10,591 nt of DNA from Thermoleophilia bacterium (GTDB lineage Bacteria; Actinomycetota; Thermoleophilia; Gaiellales; Gaiellaceae). The stretch spans positions 1-10,591 of the forward strand of contig JAICTB010000066.1 of the NCBI GenBank assembly GCA_025936595.1, written 5' to 3'. The notes under the pieces were generated by a model. That model saw only the letters and a list, made by a program, of their open reading frames with translations, was not told the DNA's origin and did not search any database. Position 1 is the first letter of the stretch. Each line of letters starts with the position of its first letter. The translations under genes and the position numbers were made by a program. Below, piece after piece: positions 1 through 6,734 of the stretch.

Positions 1-372
1 ATGAAGCCGGTCCGCGTCATCCTCGTCGAGGACAACGACACGTTTCGCGAGACCCTCGAGCTGCTCTTCGGGTTGCGGAACGAGATCGAGGTGATCGCGA
101 GCGTCTCGACGGGCGACGAGGCGGCGGAGCTCTGCGCCGAGCTCGAGCCCGACGTCGTCCTGATGGATTACCGCATGCCGGGCATGAACGGGGCGGAGGC
201 GACGCGCGCGGTGCTGGCGGCGTGCCCGACGACCAGCGTCATCTGCCTCAGCGCGTCCGTGACGGCACAGGAGCTCGAGGAGGTCACGGCTGCGGGGGCG
301 GTGGCGTGCCTGACCAAGGACGAGGATTTCGACCGCCTCGTCGCCACCGTGTGCGAGGCAGGGCGGGCGTGA
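1..372 (+). CDS. Receiver-only response regulator (CheY-like), 123 aa
   Basis: The protein is a single response-regulator receiver domain with no output domain. It would take a phosphoryl group from a histidine kinase and act by protein contact. Visible residues are the acidic pair E10-D11, the phospho-acceptor D56 in the context LMDYRMPGMNG, the switch residue S84 and the conserved lysine K106 in CLTKD. The aromatic switch residue usually two places before the lysine region (GYLxK-type) is replaced by Cys103, which is atypical. The ATG is the first base of the window, so a start further upstream cannot be excluded. Its stop overlaps the GTG of the DegV gene, implying translational coupling. 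No kinase is in view, and the phosphorylation partner is unknown. Confidence 0.88.
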   Translation: MKPVRVILVEDNDTFRETLELLFGLRNEIEVIASVSTGDEAAELCAELEPDVVLMDYRMPGMNGAEATRAVLAACPTTSVICLSASVTAQELEEVTAAGAVACLTKDEDFDRLVATVCEAGRA

Positions 373-1232
373 CGCTCACGGCCGAGAACACCGCTGTCGT
401 TCTCGACTCGACGGCCGACTTCCCGGACGCGCCGGAGCGGTTCCCGAACTTCCGCGTCGTCCCGCTCTACGTCCGGTTCGGCGACGAGAGCTTCAAGGAC
501 TACGTCGACATCACGCCGGACAGGTTCTACGAGCGGCTGCAGAGCGACCCGGAGCTCCCGACGACGTCGCAACCGACCCCGGGTGACTTCCTGGCGGTCT
601 ACGAGGACCTCGCGCCGCGGTACGAGCACATCCTCTCCCTCCAGATCGCCTCGTCGCTCTCCGGAACGTTCGCGAGCGCCGGGACGGCGGCGGAGATGCT
701 CGGCGGCGACAAGGTGCGCGTGATCGACACGCGCACGGTCTCGGCGTCGATCGCGCTCCTTGCCTTGGGCGTCCAGCGCCGGCTGGAGCGGGGGACGACG
801 CACGAGGAGATCGACTCCTTCGTCGCGCGGTACCAGCGCGACCACATGCTGCTCTTCACCGTCAGCACGCTCGACTACCTCGCGAAGGGCGGCCGGATCG
901 GCCGTGCGGCCGCGCTCGCAGGCAACCTCCTGAACGTGAAGCCGATCCTCACGATCCGGGACGGCGAGGTGCAACCGTTGAAGCGCGTGCGCGGGAACGC
1001 GAAGGCGTTCGCCGAGTTCCGGTCGATGTTCGAAGCGACCTCGACCGACTCGCCGGCGCTCAAGGTCGGGATCGCGCACGCCGCCGCACCCGAGCGGCTC
1101 GAGGCGCTACGGGACCTGGTCGAGCATGTCCGGCCGCAGGCGCAGATCGAGATCGCGACCACGCTCGGGGCTGTGGTCGGGACGCACGCAGGCCCCGGCA
1201 CGGTCGGCTTTTTCTGGTTCCTCGACGAGTGA
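369..1232 (+). CDS. degV: DegV family fatty-acid-binding protein (FakB-like), 287 aa
   Basis: DegV proteins bind a long-chain fatty acid. In bacteria with FakA (a DAK2-domain kinase) they present it for phosphorylation to acyl-phosphate. Family landmarks are in order: DSTADFP near residue 13, TSQPTP near 66, SSLSGTF near 95, VIDTRTVSAS, the strongly conserved block LAKGGRIGRAAALAGNLLNV, and HAGPGTVG near the C terminus. The length of 287 aa matches the family. I chose GTG at 369 because it overlaps the preceding stop as GTGA and puts the first beta strand (VVLDSTAD) at the usual distance; the frame stays open upstream, but that part lies inside the response-regulator gene. FakA is not in the window but could lie upstream. 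The specific lipid ligand is inferred only from the family. Confidence 0.92.
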   Translation: MTLTAENTAVVLDSTADFPDAPERFPNFRVVPLYVRFGDESFKDYVDITPDRFYERLQSDPELPTTSQPTPGDFLAVYEDLAPRYEHILSLQIASSLSGTFASAGTAAEMLGGDKVRVIDTRTVSASIALLALGVQRRLERGTTHEEIDSFVARYQRDHMLLFTVSTLDYLAKGGRIGRAAALAGNLLNVKPILTIRDGEVQPLKRVRGNAKAFAEFRSMFEATSTDSPALKVGIAHAAAPERLEALRDLVEHVRPQAQIEIATTLGAVVGTHAGPGTVGFFWFLDE

Positions 1233-1248
1233 CGTCCGGACCGGGTCC

Positions 1249-1254
1249 TATGCT
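1249..1254 (+). promoter_or_regulatory. Candidate -10 box (TATGCT) for leaderless recG mRNA
   Basis: TATGCT fits TANNNT and ends 8 bases before the recG GTG at 1263. No Shine-Dalgarno is visible. A 6-base inverted repeat (GGACCG at 1238-1243, CGGTCC at 1255-1260) flanks it. No convincing -35 is seen. Confidence 0.4.
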
Positions 1255-1262
1255 CGGTCCAG

Positions 1263-3335
1263 GTGGCAACCTTGACCCGCATGCACACGGGTTTCACAGG
1301 CGTGGTCCAGCACGACTGGCCGCGGCCGCGCGGCTGGGCGCCTCCGCACCGGCTCGACCGCCTCGACGTCGCGACACTGCCGGGTGTCGGCCCGTCACTC
1401 GCCCGGCGCCTGCGCGGGTTCGGCATCGTGACGGTCCGCGATCTCCTCTTCCACGCACCGCGGCGGTACGAGAGCGCGGTCGACCGGGTCGCGATCGCAA
1501 AGCTCGGGCAGGCCGACGGCGAAGTCGCGATCGAGGGTCGAATAGTCAGCGCCCGCGCGCGGCCCCTGCGCGGGCGCAGATCGCTCGTCAGCGCCCTCGT
1601 GCGCGACGAGAGCGGGGGGCAGGTGAGCGCCTCGTTCTTCAACCAGCCGTGGCTCGCCGAGAAGCTCCAGCCGGGAACCGAGGTTCGGCTGCGCGGCAAG
1701 CTCGGGCGGTACGGCTTCGATGTCAAGAGCTACGACATCGGCGAGGCGCGGCGCACCGCGGACTTCGCGCCCGTCTACCCGGCGGCGGAGCAGATCCCCT
1801 CGGCGCGGCTGCGCGAGCTCGTCCGTGCGGCGCTCGTGCTGCATGCGGGAGACGTCCACGACCCGCTGCCCGCCGAGCTCGAGCTGCCGCTGCGGCGCGA
1901 CGCGTTGGCAGCGATCCACTTCCCGGTCGACCCGCGCCAGGCCGACGTGGCCCGGCGCCGGCTCGCGCTCGACGAGCTCGTCGCGCTGCAGCTCGTCGTC
2001 CAGCGGCTGCGCGATACCGACGCCGTGGCTCTCGCGCTGCCGGCGCCGGGCGAGTTGATCGCCCGTTATCGCGGGGTGCTTCCGTTCACGCTCACCGAGC
2101 ACCAGGAGCATGCGATCGCGGAGATCGACGCCGACCTGCGGCGGACGGAGCCGATGCAGCGGCTCTTGCAGGGTGACGTCGGCTCCGGGAAGACCGTGGT
2201 CGCGCTGTACGCGCTGCTGCGCGCGGTCGAGGACGGGCGGCAAGGCGCGCTGATGGCGCCGACGGAGACGCTCGCCGAGCAGCACTTCCTGACGCTCGAG
2301 CCGCTCTGCGCCCAGCTCGGCGTGCGCTGCGTCCTGCTCACCGGCTCGGGCGGCGGCAAGCGCATCCGCGAGGAGATCGCGAACGGCGTCGCGCAGATCG
2401 CCGTCGGCACGCACGCCCTCATCCAGCGCGACGTCGAGTTCGTGGATCTCGCCGTGGCGGTCGTCGACGAGCAGCACCGCTTCGGCGTCGAGCAGCGCAA
2501 GGCGCTCGCCGAGGGCCGTTCGCCGCACGTGCTGCACATGACGGCGACGCCCATTCCGCGCACGCTCGCGTTGACGATCTACGGCGATCTCGCGGTGAGC
2601 GAGATCGCGAAGCCGCCGGCGAACCGTCGGCCCGTGATCACGAGCCGCGTCGGCGCCGAGCGCTCGAACGCCGCCTACGAACGCCTGCGCGTGCATCTCG
2701 ACGCGGGTCGTCAGGCGTACGTCGTCTGCCCGCTGATCGAGCTGTCGGAGACGCGGCTCGCGCGCGCGGCCGAAGAGGAGGCGGAGCGGCTGCGCCGGGC
2801 GGAGCTGAAGAACTATCGCGTCGGTCTCCTGCACGGCCGGTTGAAGCCGGCCGAGCGGCGCGAGGTGATGCGGCAGTTCAAGGAGCACGAGCTCGACGTG
2901 CTTGTCGCGACGACCGTGATCGAGGTGGGAGTCGACGTTCCGAACGCGACGATCATGATCGTGCAGGAGGCGGACCGCTTCGGGCTCGCGCAGCTCCACC
3001 AGCTCCGCGGCCGCGTCGGGCGCGGCGCCGACCAGAGTTATTGCCTCCTCATCTCGCGGCCGGTCGACGAGCTCTCCGAGACGGCGGACAGGCGCCTACA
3101 GGCGCTCGTCGACACGACCGACGGCTTCGAGCTCGCGCAGGTCGACCTCGATCTTCGCCGCGAGGGGCAGCTCCTCGGCACCCGGCAGTCCGGCTGGAGC
3201 GACCTGCAGTTCACGAAGCTGCGCAGCGACCACGAGCTGATCGAGCGCGCACGCGCGCTGTCGATCGAGCTGCGCGACGAGGACGGGCCGTGGCAGGACG
3301 AAGCCGACCGGCTCGACGCCGACCCGAGTCCGTAG
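1263..3335 (+). CDS. recG: ATP-dependent DNA helicase RecG, 690 aa
   Basis: RecG is a superfamily 2 DNA translocase that remodels stalled replication forks and branch-migrates Holliday junctions. An N-terminal helix-hairpin-like segment (LPGVGPSLARRLRGFGI) precedes the OB-fold wedge domain. The helicase motifs are complete: Walker A GDVGSGKT at 304-311, motif II DEQH at 402-405 followed by RFGVEQR, motif III MTATPIPRT, then VATTVIEVGVDVPNA and QLHQLRGRVGRG. The C terminus carries the RecG-specific block GFELAQVDLDLRREGQLLGT. The length is close to the 693 aa of E. coli RecG. The start is uncertain: GTG 1263, TTG 1272 and ATG 1281 are all in frame. GTG 1263 is preferred because it sits 8 bases after a -10-like box. 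No key residue appears lost. Confidence 0.97.
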   Translation: MATLTRMHTGFTGVVQHDWPRPRGWAPPHRLDRLDVATLPGVGPSLARRLRGFGIVTVRDLLFHAPRRYESAVDRVAIAKLGQADGEVAIEGRIVSARARPLRGRRSLVSALVRDESGGQVSASFFNQPWLAEKLQPGTEVRLRGKLGRYGFDVKSYDIGEARRTADFAPVYPAAEQIPSARLRELVRAALVLHAGDVHDPLPAELELPLRRDALAAIHFPVDPRQADVARRRLALDELVALQLVVQRLRDTDAVALALPAPGELIARYRGVLPFTLTEHQEHAIAEIDADLRRTEPMQRLLQGDVGSGKTVVALYALLRAVEDGRQGALMAPTETLAEQHFLTLEPLCAQLGVRCVLLTGSGGGKRIREEIANGVAQIAVGTHALIQRDVEFVDLAVAVVDEQHRFGVEQRKALAEGRSPHVLHMTATPIPRTLALTIYGDLAVSEIAKPPANRRPVITSRVGAERSNAAYERLRVHLDAGRQAYVVCPLIELSETRLARAAEEEAERLRRAELKNYRVGLLHGRLKPAERREVMRQFKEHELDVLVATTVIEVGVDVPNATIMIVQEADRFGLAQLHQLRGRVGRGADQSYCLLISRPVDELSETADRRLQALVDTTDGFELAQVDLDLRREGQLLGTRQSGWSDLQFTKLRSDHELIERARALSIELRDEDGPWQDEADRLDADPSP

Positions 3336-3338
3336 ACT
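3333..3338 (+). promoter_or_regulatory. Candidate -10 box (TAGACT) overlapping the recG stop
   Basis: TAGACT fits TANNNT and lies 6 bases before the ATG at 3345. Its first three bases are the recG stop codon TAG. No Shine-Dalgarno is seen, so the following mRNA is probably leaderless. No clear -35 hexamer is visible. Confidence 0.5.
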
Positions 3339-3344
3339 GGCGCG

Positions 3345-4025
3345 ATGCTTCCGCGCGTTGCAACCGGCTGTGCCGTCGTGCTCTCGCTCGCCGTCGCCGC
3401 GACCGCAGCCGCTGCGACCTCGCCGGCCGGCGTCTACGGCGCGGCGATCGTGGCCGCCGAAGCGCAGAAGTCGGTCCACTACGTCTCGACGTCGAACCTC
3501 GGCGGGAACCGCGAAACGATTGTCGGCGACGCGGCGGTCGACCGCGGCATCCAGCGCATCACGTTCACGCACGCCGGAACGACCGGGCACGTCACGGTGA
3601 TCGTTGCGAAGGCGGCTGCCTATGTCCGCGGGGACGCGTTCACCCTGCGCAACTTCATGGCGCTGACGAGCGCGCAGGTCTCGCGCTACGCCGGCCGGTG
3701 GTTCGTGGTGAGGTCGCCGAGCCTCGAGTACGCGGTCGTGGCCGAGGCCGTCCAGATGCGCTCGTTCGTCAACGAGCTGACGATGCCCGGCCCGTTTACT
3801 GCGGTGCCCGCGACCACCCTCGGCGGCCGCCGCGTCACCGGCGTGCGCGGCAAGCTCACGCAATCGGGCAAGACGGCGTTGCTGACGCTGTACGTCGGCG
3901 CCGGCTCGCCGCTCCCCGTCGCGCAGGTGATCCAGGGGTCGAGCGGGAAGGTCACGACGACGATGACCCACTGGAACGAGCGGGTCTCGGTCGTCGCGCC
4001 GCGCGGCGCCCTCGCCTTCCACTGA
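3345..4025 (+). CDS. Secreted protein of unknown function, 226 aa
   Basis: I do not recognise a named family. The N terminus is a typical Sec signal peptide: a short basic start (MLPR), a hydrophobic stretch of about 15 residues, and an Ala-rich cleavage site near residue 24 (AAAAT). The only cysteine in that segment, Cys9, is too early to be a lipobox cysteine, so the protein is likely released or exported rather than lipid-anchored. The mature part has many predicted beta-strand segments (for example HVTVIVAKAAAYVRGD and ALLTLYVGAG) and a YAGRWFVV stretch, reminiscent of LppX/LolA-like half-barrel proteins; that comparison is tentative. It lies 9 bases after recG and its stop is 1 base before the rsmD GTG. 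An exported protein between repair and rRNA-modification genes is unusual. Confidence 0.8.
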   Translation: MLPRVATGCAVVLSLAVAATAAAATSPAGVYGAAIVAAEAQKSVHYVSTSNLGGNRETIVGDAAVDRGIQRITFTHAGTTGHVTVIVAKAAAYVRGDAFTLRNFMALTSAQVSRYAGRWFVVRSPSLEYAVVAEAVQMRSFVNELTMPGPFTAVPATTLGGRRVTGVRGKLTQSGKTALLTLYVGAGSPLPVAQVIQGSSGKVTTTMTHWNERVSVVAPRGALAFH

Positions 4026-4026
4026 C

Positions 4027-4545
4027 GTGCGAATCATCGCGGGCTCGCATCGAAGCCGGCAGATCGCCGCCCCGAAGGGGCGTGACACGCGCCCGACCTC
4101 GGACCGCGTGCGCGAGAACGCGTTCAACCTGATCGGCCCCGTCGACGGCGCCGACGTGCTCGACCTGTTCGCCGGGTCGGGTGCGCTGGGGCTCGAGGCG
4201 CTCTCGCGTGGCGCCGCGTCGGCGACGTTCGTCGAGTCGGACCGCGATGCCTGCCGCATGATCAACACGAACCTCGACGCGTTGAGCCTCCATGCGACCG
4301 TGCTGTGCCAGGACGCCGTTCGCATGGTCTCCGGAGACCGCCGTGTCTACGACCTCGTGCTCTGCGACCCGCCGTACGACTACGATCCCGCGAAGCTCCT
4401 GCCGCACCTCGCGCGACTGCTCACGCCCGCCGGCGTCCTCGTGTACGAGAGCTCTGGGCGAGAGCCGCCGCCGCAGGTGCCGGGTCTCGCGGAGCGAACG
4501 TCACGCAGGTACGGCTCCGCACGGCTTACCCTTTTCGAACTGTGA
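4027..4545 (+). CDS. rsmD: 16S rRNA (guanine966-N2)-methyltransferase RsmD, 172 aa
   Basis: RsmD uses S-adenosylmethionine to methylate N2 of G966 of 16S rRNA (E. coli numbering) during small-subunit assembly. Visible landmarks are the RsmD N terminus (RIIAGSHRSRQ, then TRPTSDRVRENAFNLI), the SAM-binding loop DLFAGSG at 46-52, the acidic VESD that follows it, and the catalytic DPPY at 114-117. The length is slightly below the usual 180-190 aa. Translation starts at GTG 4027, one base after the upstream stop; this start gives the canonical MRIIAG-type N terminus. The stop overlaps the coaD GTG (GTGA at 4542-4545). The rsmD-coaD pair is widely conserved, which supports both calls. Confidence 0.95.
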   Translation: MRIIAGSHRSRQIAAPKGRDTRPTSDRVRENAFNLIGPVDGADVLDLFAGSGALGLEALSRGAASATFVESDRDACRMINTNLDALSLHATVLCQDAVRMVSGDRRVYDLVLCDPPYDYDPAKLLPHLARLLTPAGVLVYESSGREPPPQVPGLAERTSRRYGSARLTLFEL

Positions 4546-5057
4546 TCACCGCAATCTATCCCGGGACCTACGACCCCGTCACGAACGGGCACGTCGACGT
4601 GATCTCGCGCGCCGCGCGGATCTTCGACCGGGTCGTCGTCGGCGTCGTCGGCAACCCGCATCACAAGGAGCCGATGTTCGCCGTCAGCGAACGGGTCGCG
4701 TTCCTGGAGGAGGCGCTCGCAGACATCGAGAACGTGGAGGTGGACGTGTTCAGCGAGCTCGTCGTCGACTTTGCGCGCCGCTGGGAGGCGAAAGTGATCG
4801 TCAAGGGCCTGAGGGTCGTCTCGGACTTCGAGTGGGAGTTTCAGATGAACCAGCTGAACCGGCACCTGGCGCCGGACATCGAGACCGTCTACGTGATGGC
4901 GAGCCCGCAGGTCAGCTTCGTCTCCTCGAGCGGGGTGAAGGAGATCGCCTCGTTCGGCGGAAATGTCGAGGAGCTCGTGCCAACGGCCGTCGCGCGCCGC
5001 CTGAAGGAGATGTTCCCGAACGGTCGCGGCGGCGCTCCACTTTCCGACCAGGAGTAG
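4542..5057 (+). CDS. coaD: Pantetheine-phosphate adenylyltransferase CoaD, 171 aa
   Basis: CoaD transfers AMP from ATP to 4'-phosphopantetheine, giving dephospho-CoA and pyrophosphate, the penultimate step of CoA synthesis in the cytoplasm. The nucleotidyltransferase signature is clear: YPGTYDPVTNGH with Thr9 and the catalytic-type His17 (TNGH), and the second motif SSSGVKE at 128-134 (ISSTxVRE-type). The phosphopantetheine-binding region around VKGLRVVSDFEWEFQMN is also typical. Start GTG 4542 overlaps the rsmD stop and places the first strand (ITAIYPGTYDP) at the expected N terminus; the open frame upstream lies inside rsmD. A TACCCT at 4527-4532, 9 bases before the GTG, could be an extra leaderless promoter, but coupling explains the start well. 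CoA made here donates the arm of AcpP encoded downstream. Confidence 0.96.
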   Translation: MITAIYPGTYDPVTNGHVDVISRAARIFDRVVVGVVGNPHHKEPMFAVSERVAFLEEALADIENVEVDVFSELVVDFARRWEAKVIVKGLRVVSDFEWEFQMNQLNRHLAPDIETVYVMASPQVSFVSSSGVKEIASFGGNVEELVPTAVARRLKEMFPNGRGGAPLSDQE

Positions 5058-5060
5058 ACT
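5055..5060 (+). promoter_or_regulatory. Candidate -10 box (TAGACT) overlapping the coaD stop
   Basis: The same hexamer as at 3333 again begins with the upstream gene's stop codon TAG. It ends 7 bases before ATG 5068. The only purine-rich element, GGAG at 5051-5054, is 13 bases from the start, too far for a normal Shine-Dalgarno. Confidence 0.5.
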
Positions 5061-5067
5061 GCAGCGA

Positions 5068-5574
5068 ATGGACGTCCTCGTACTGATCGACAAGCTCGAC
5101 GACCTGGTGCACAACGCGAAGGCCGTCCCCCTCACAGACCAGGTGCGGATCGACCGCGAGGAGATCTACGACATCCTCGACCAGATGCGCGCGACGATCC
5201 CGGAGGAGATCAAGCAGGCGCGGTGGATCGTCAAGGAGCGCCAGGAGATGCTCGCCGAGGCGAAGCGCGAGCAGGACCGGCTGCTCCAGGAGGCGCGCGA
5301 GCAGGCGGTGCGCGAGGCGTCGCAGACGGAGATCGTCAAGCTGGCCGAGCGCCAGGCGCAGGAGATCATCGACGAGGCGCGGCGCAGTGCGCGCGAGATG
5401 CGGCTCGAGATGGAGGACTGGGCGGACGGGATGCTCGCCACCCTCGAAACGAACCTCGACAAGTTCCTCGTCGCCGTGCGCCGCGGGCGCGAGCGGTTGC
5501 ATGAGCGCTCGCAGGAGTCGGTCGTCGCGGGCATCGGCCCGGTCGACCTCTCCGACAACGGCTCGAATTACTAA
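5068..5574 (+). CDS. SepIVA/DivIVA-like coiled-coil protein, 168 aa
   Basis: This looks like a short relative of mycobacterial SepIVA (Rv2927c), an essential septation factor with a DivIVA-type domain; the match is from memory of that family. The N terminus (LIDKLDDLVHNAKAVPLTDQ) and the next block (REEIYDILDQMRATIPEEI) resemble the SepIVA N-terminal domain. From about residue 50 to 115 it is a charged, Ala/Glu/Arg/Gln-rich helix with strong coiled-coil character and no transmembrane segment. A segment near 128-145 (LETNLDKFLVAVRRGRERL) resembles the SepIVA C terminus. It is shorter than SepIVA (about 245 aa), mainly in the coiled coil. In mycobacteria the homologue lies near the DUF177 gene and rnc, as here. 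A generic ATP-synthase-b-like annotation would be an alternative. A direct role in division is inferred. Confidence 0.8.
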   Translation: MDVLVLIDKLDDLVHNAKAVPLTDQVRIDREEIYDILDQMRATIPEEIKQARWIVKERQEMLAEAKREQDRLLQEAREQAVREASQTEIVKLAERQAQEIIDEARRSAREMRLEMEDWADGMLATLETNLDKFLVAVRRGRERLHERSQESVVAGIGPVDLSDNGSNY

Positions 5575-5577
5575 GAG

Positions 5578-6123
5578 CTAGAGCGGCGACTCCCCGTCGT
5601 TTCGCCAGTGCCCGTACGGCGCGTACGCGTCCCGGGCCGACGACGTCGCCTCGGGGACGCTCGGTGCGAGCGCCGTCGGCTCGTAGCGGATGCCGCGCTC
5701 GCCGAAGCGTGCACCGACGGCGAGCAGCATGCACGGTCCGTCGCCGGCGCCGACGAACGAGTGCGCCGTTCCCGGCGGGCAGTGGACGAAGTCCCAGGCG
5801 CGCAGGCGGCGCTCGTTGCCCTCGATTACCGCGACGCACTCACCCGCGAGCACGAGGAAGTCCTCCTGGCTCGTCTCCGAGTGGTACAGCGTGCTCGGTT
5901 GGCCCGGCGCGATGACGGCGAGGGTGACCCCCAGCTGCTGGAACGTCAGCTGGTCGATTCCCTCCTGTGAGCGGGCGATCGGGCCGCCCGTCTCGAAGAC
6001 GCAGCGCAGCCCGAACGTGTCGTGGCGGAGCCAGGCCGCCTCCCGCGCGTTCACGACGAACCAGCCGTCGCTGACCGGCGCGAGCCCCGTGACGACGTGC
6101 TCGAGGCGCGCTTCCGCGGTCAC
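5578..6123 (-). CDS. Cupin-domain protein, 181 aa
   Basis: This is a single-domain cupin, a small beta barrel that usually binds a metal. Motif 1 is YHSETSQEDFLVLAG (residues 80-94) and motif 2 is WDFVHCPPGTAHSF (110-123). Likely metal ligands are His81, Glu87 and His121; the second His of the classical HxH is Glu83, while the spacing to Glu87 and Gly94 matches the consensus. The C-terminal tail after about residue 140 is polar and probably outside the barrel. Substrate and reaction cannot be told from sequence. GTG 6123 is the chosen start and follows a TACGCT box by 6 bases. It lies 19 bases downstream of the lipoprotein gene on the same strand. It ends 3 bases from the convergent SepIVA-like gene with no terminator hairpin visible between them. 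Confidence 0.88.
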   Translation of the reverse strand: MTAEARLEHVVTGLAPVSDGWFVVNAREAAWLRHDTFGLRCVFETGGPIARSQEGIDQLTFQQLGVTLAVIAPGQPSTLYHSETSQEDFLVLAGECVAVIEGNERRLRAWDFVHCPPGTAHSFVGAGDGPCMLLAVGARFGERGIRYEPTALAPSVPEATSSARDAYAPYGHWRNDGESPL

Positions 6124-6129
6124 GCCTCG

Positions 6130-6135
6130 AGCGTA
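6130..6135 (-). promoter_or_regulatory. Candidate -10 box (TACGCT, minus strand) for cupin
   Basis: On the minus strand TACGCT is followed by 6 bases and then the GTG at 6123. It fits the leaderless pattern seen at other starts in the window. The only GAGG lies 1 base before the GTG, too close to act as a Shine-Dalgarno. Confidence 0.4.
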
Positions 6136-6142
6136 CCTCTAT

Positions 6143-6676
6143 CTAGTACCCGTACCCGCCGCCGCCACTGCCACTGCTCGTCGAGGTCGACGGCGCAGGT
6201 GCGGGCGCGCTGCCCGTCATAGCGACGTGCCACGTGAAGCTCATGCCGGAGAATTTGTCGGTCGCGCCGTTCCCCATCACGTCGCCGGGGCCGCCGTCTT
6301 GGGCGAAGGTGTAGAGCGGGCCGCCCTTCCAGGTGACCTGGTGCTTGCCGTCGGGGCGCTTGACGACGCCGAGCTTGCCCGAGACGCCGGCGCCGGCCGA
6401 CGGCGTCGTCCCGGCGGCGACCGTCAACGGGACCCACACGGCGGTGCAGCCGCCGGTGCAGAGAATCTTCCCGTTCGCCTCTTCTGCGGGCGAGTAGAGC
6501 GTGTCTCCCTTCGCATCGACGAGGATGGTGCCGGTGCCGCTGACGTTCCGGGCCGACACCGTGCTGCTCGTCCCGCCCGAGCTCGACGCCGTCGTGGTGG
6601 GAGAGCTGCTCTTCGAGCTGCCGCAGGCGCTGAGCACGAGCGCGGCGCCGACGAGGAGTGCGATCAGTGCCTTCAT
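6143..6676 (-). CDS. Secreted-repeat lipoprotein (PF03640-type), 177 aa
   Basis: The N terminus is a lipoprotein signal peptide: MKALIALLVGAALVLSAC with lipobox LSAC and lipidation at Cys18, followed by a Ser/Thr/Gly-rich linker to about residue 45. The mature domain has two repeats of the 'secreted repeat of unknown function' type: ILVDAKGDTLYSPAEE...CTGGCTAVWVPL and, less exactly, KRPDGKHQVTWKGGPLYTFAQD. The pair of cysteines in CTGGC is typical of the first repeat. The tail is Ala-Pro/Ser-Thr/Gly-Tyr rich and probably disordered. These proteins sit on the outer face of the membrane; their function is not established. ATG 6676 is 58 bases from the divergent yceD start. The cupin gene follows 19 bases downstream and may be co-transcribed. 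Confidence 0.92.
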   Translation of the reverse strand: MKALIALLVGAALVLSACGSSKSSSPTTTASSSGGTSSTVSARNVSGTGTILVDAKGDTLYSPAEEANGKILCTGGCTAVWVPLTVAAGTTPSAGAGVSGKLGVVKRPDGKHQVTWKGGPLYTFAQDGGPGDVMGNGATDKFSGMSFTWHVAMTGSAPAPAPSTSTSSGSGGGGYGY

Positions 6677-6681
6677 ACCTC

Positions 6682-6687
6682 GTTCTA
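6682..6687 (-). promoter_or_regulatory. Weak candidate -10 box (TAGAAC, minus) for lipoprotein
   Basis: On the minus strand TAGAAC lies 5 bases before ATG 6676. It lacks the final T of TANNNT, so it is weaker than its peers. GAGG is present but only 1 base from the ATG. Confidence 0.25.
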
Positions 6688-6721
6688 CGGGAGACGGCGG
6701 CGGCTGGATTTCCGGCCGCGC

Positions 6722-6727
6722 TACCCT
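6722..6727 (+). promoter_or_regulatory. Candidate -10 box (TACCCT) for yceD
   Basis: TACCCT fits TANNNT and lies 7 bases before ATG 6735, with no Shine-Dalgarno. It sits in the 58-base divergent gap shared with the lipoprotein gene, so yceD here has its own promoter rather than reading through from the SepIVA-like gene. Confidence 0.5.
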
Positions 6728-6734
6728 CGCCCGT

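Noticed and set aside
222..368. Upstream extension of the DegV frame (start at 222)
   Set aside because: The extension overlaps the response regulator and encodes Gly/Arg-rich sequence without family similarity. GTG 369 gives a normal DegV.
1395..2999. 534-codon open frame on the minus strand
   Set aside because: It lies antisense to recG, whose motifs are complete. Its product is Arg/Leu/Asp-rich with no recognisable domain, typical of a shadow frame in GC-rich DNA.
4527..4532. TACCCT before coaD as a promoter
   Set aside because: Spacing to the GTG is 9 bases, longer than the others, and the GTGA overlap with rsmD already explains translation. Left as a note in the coaD entry.
4305..4541. 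Upstream extension of the coaD frame (start at 4305)
   Set aside because: It lies within rsmD, and the CoaD fold begins at VITAIYPGTYDP, so GTG 4542 is the better start.
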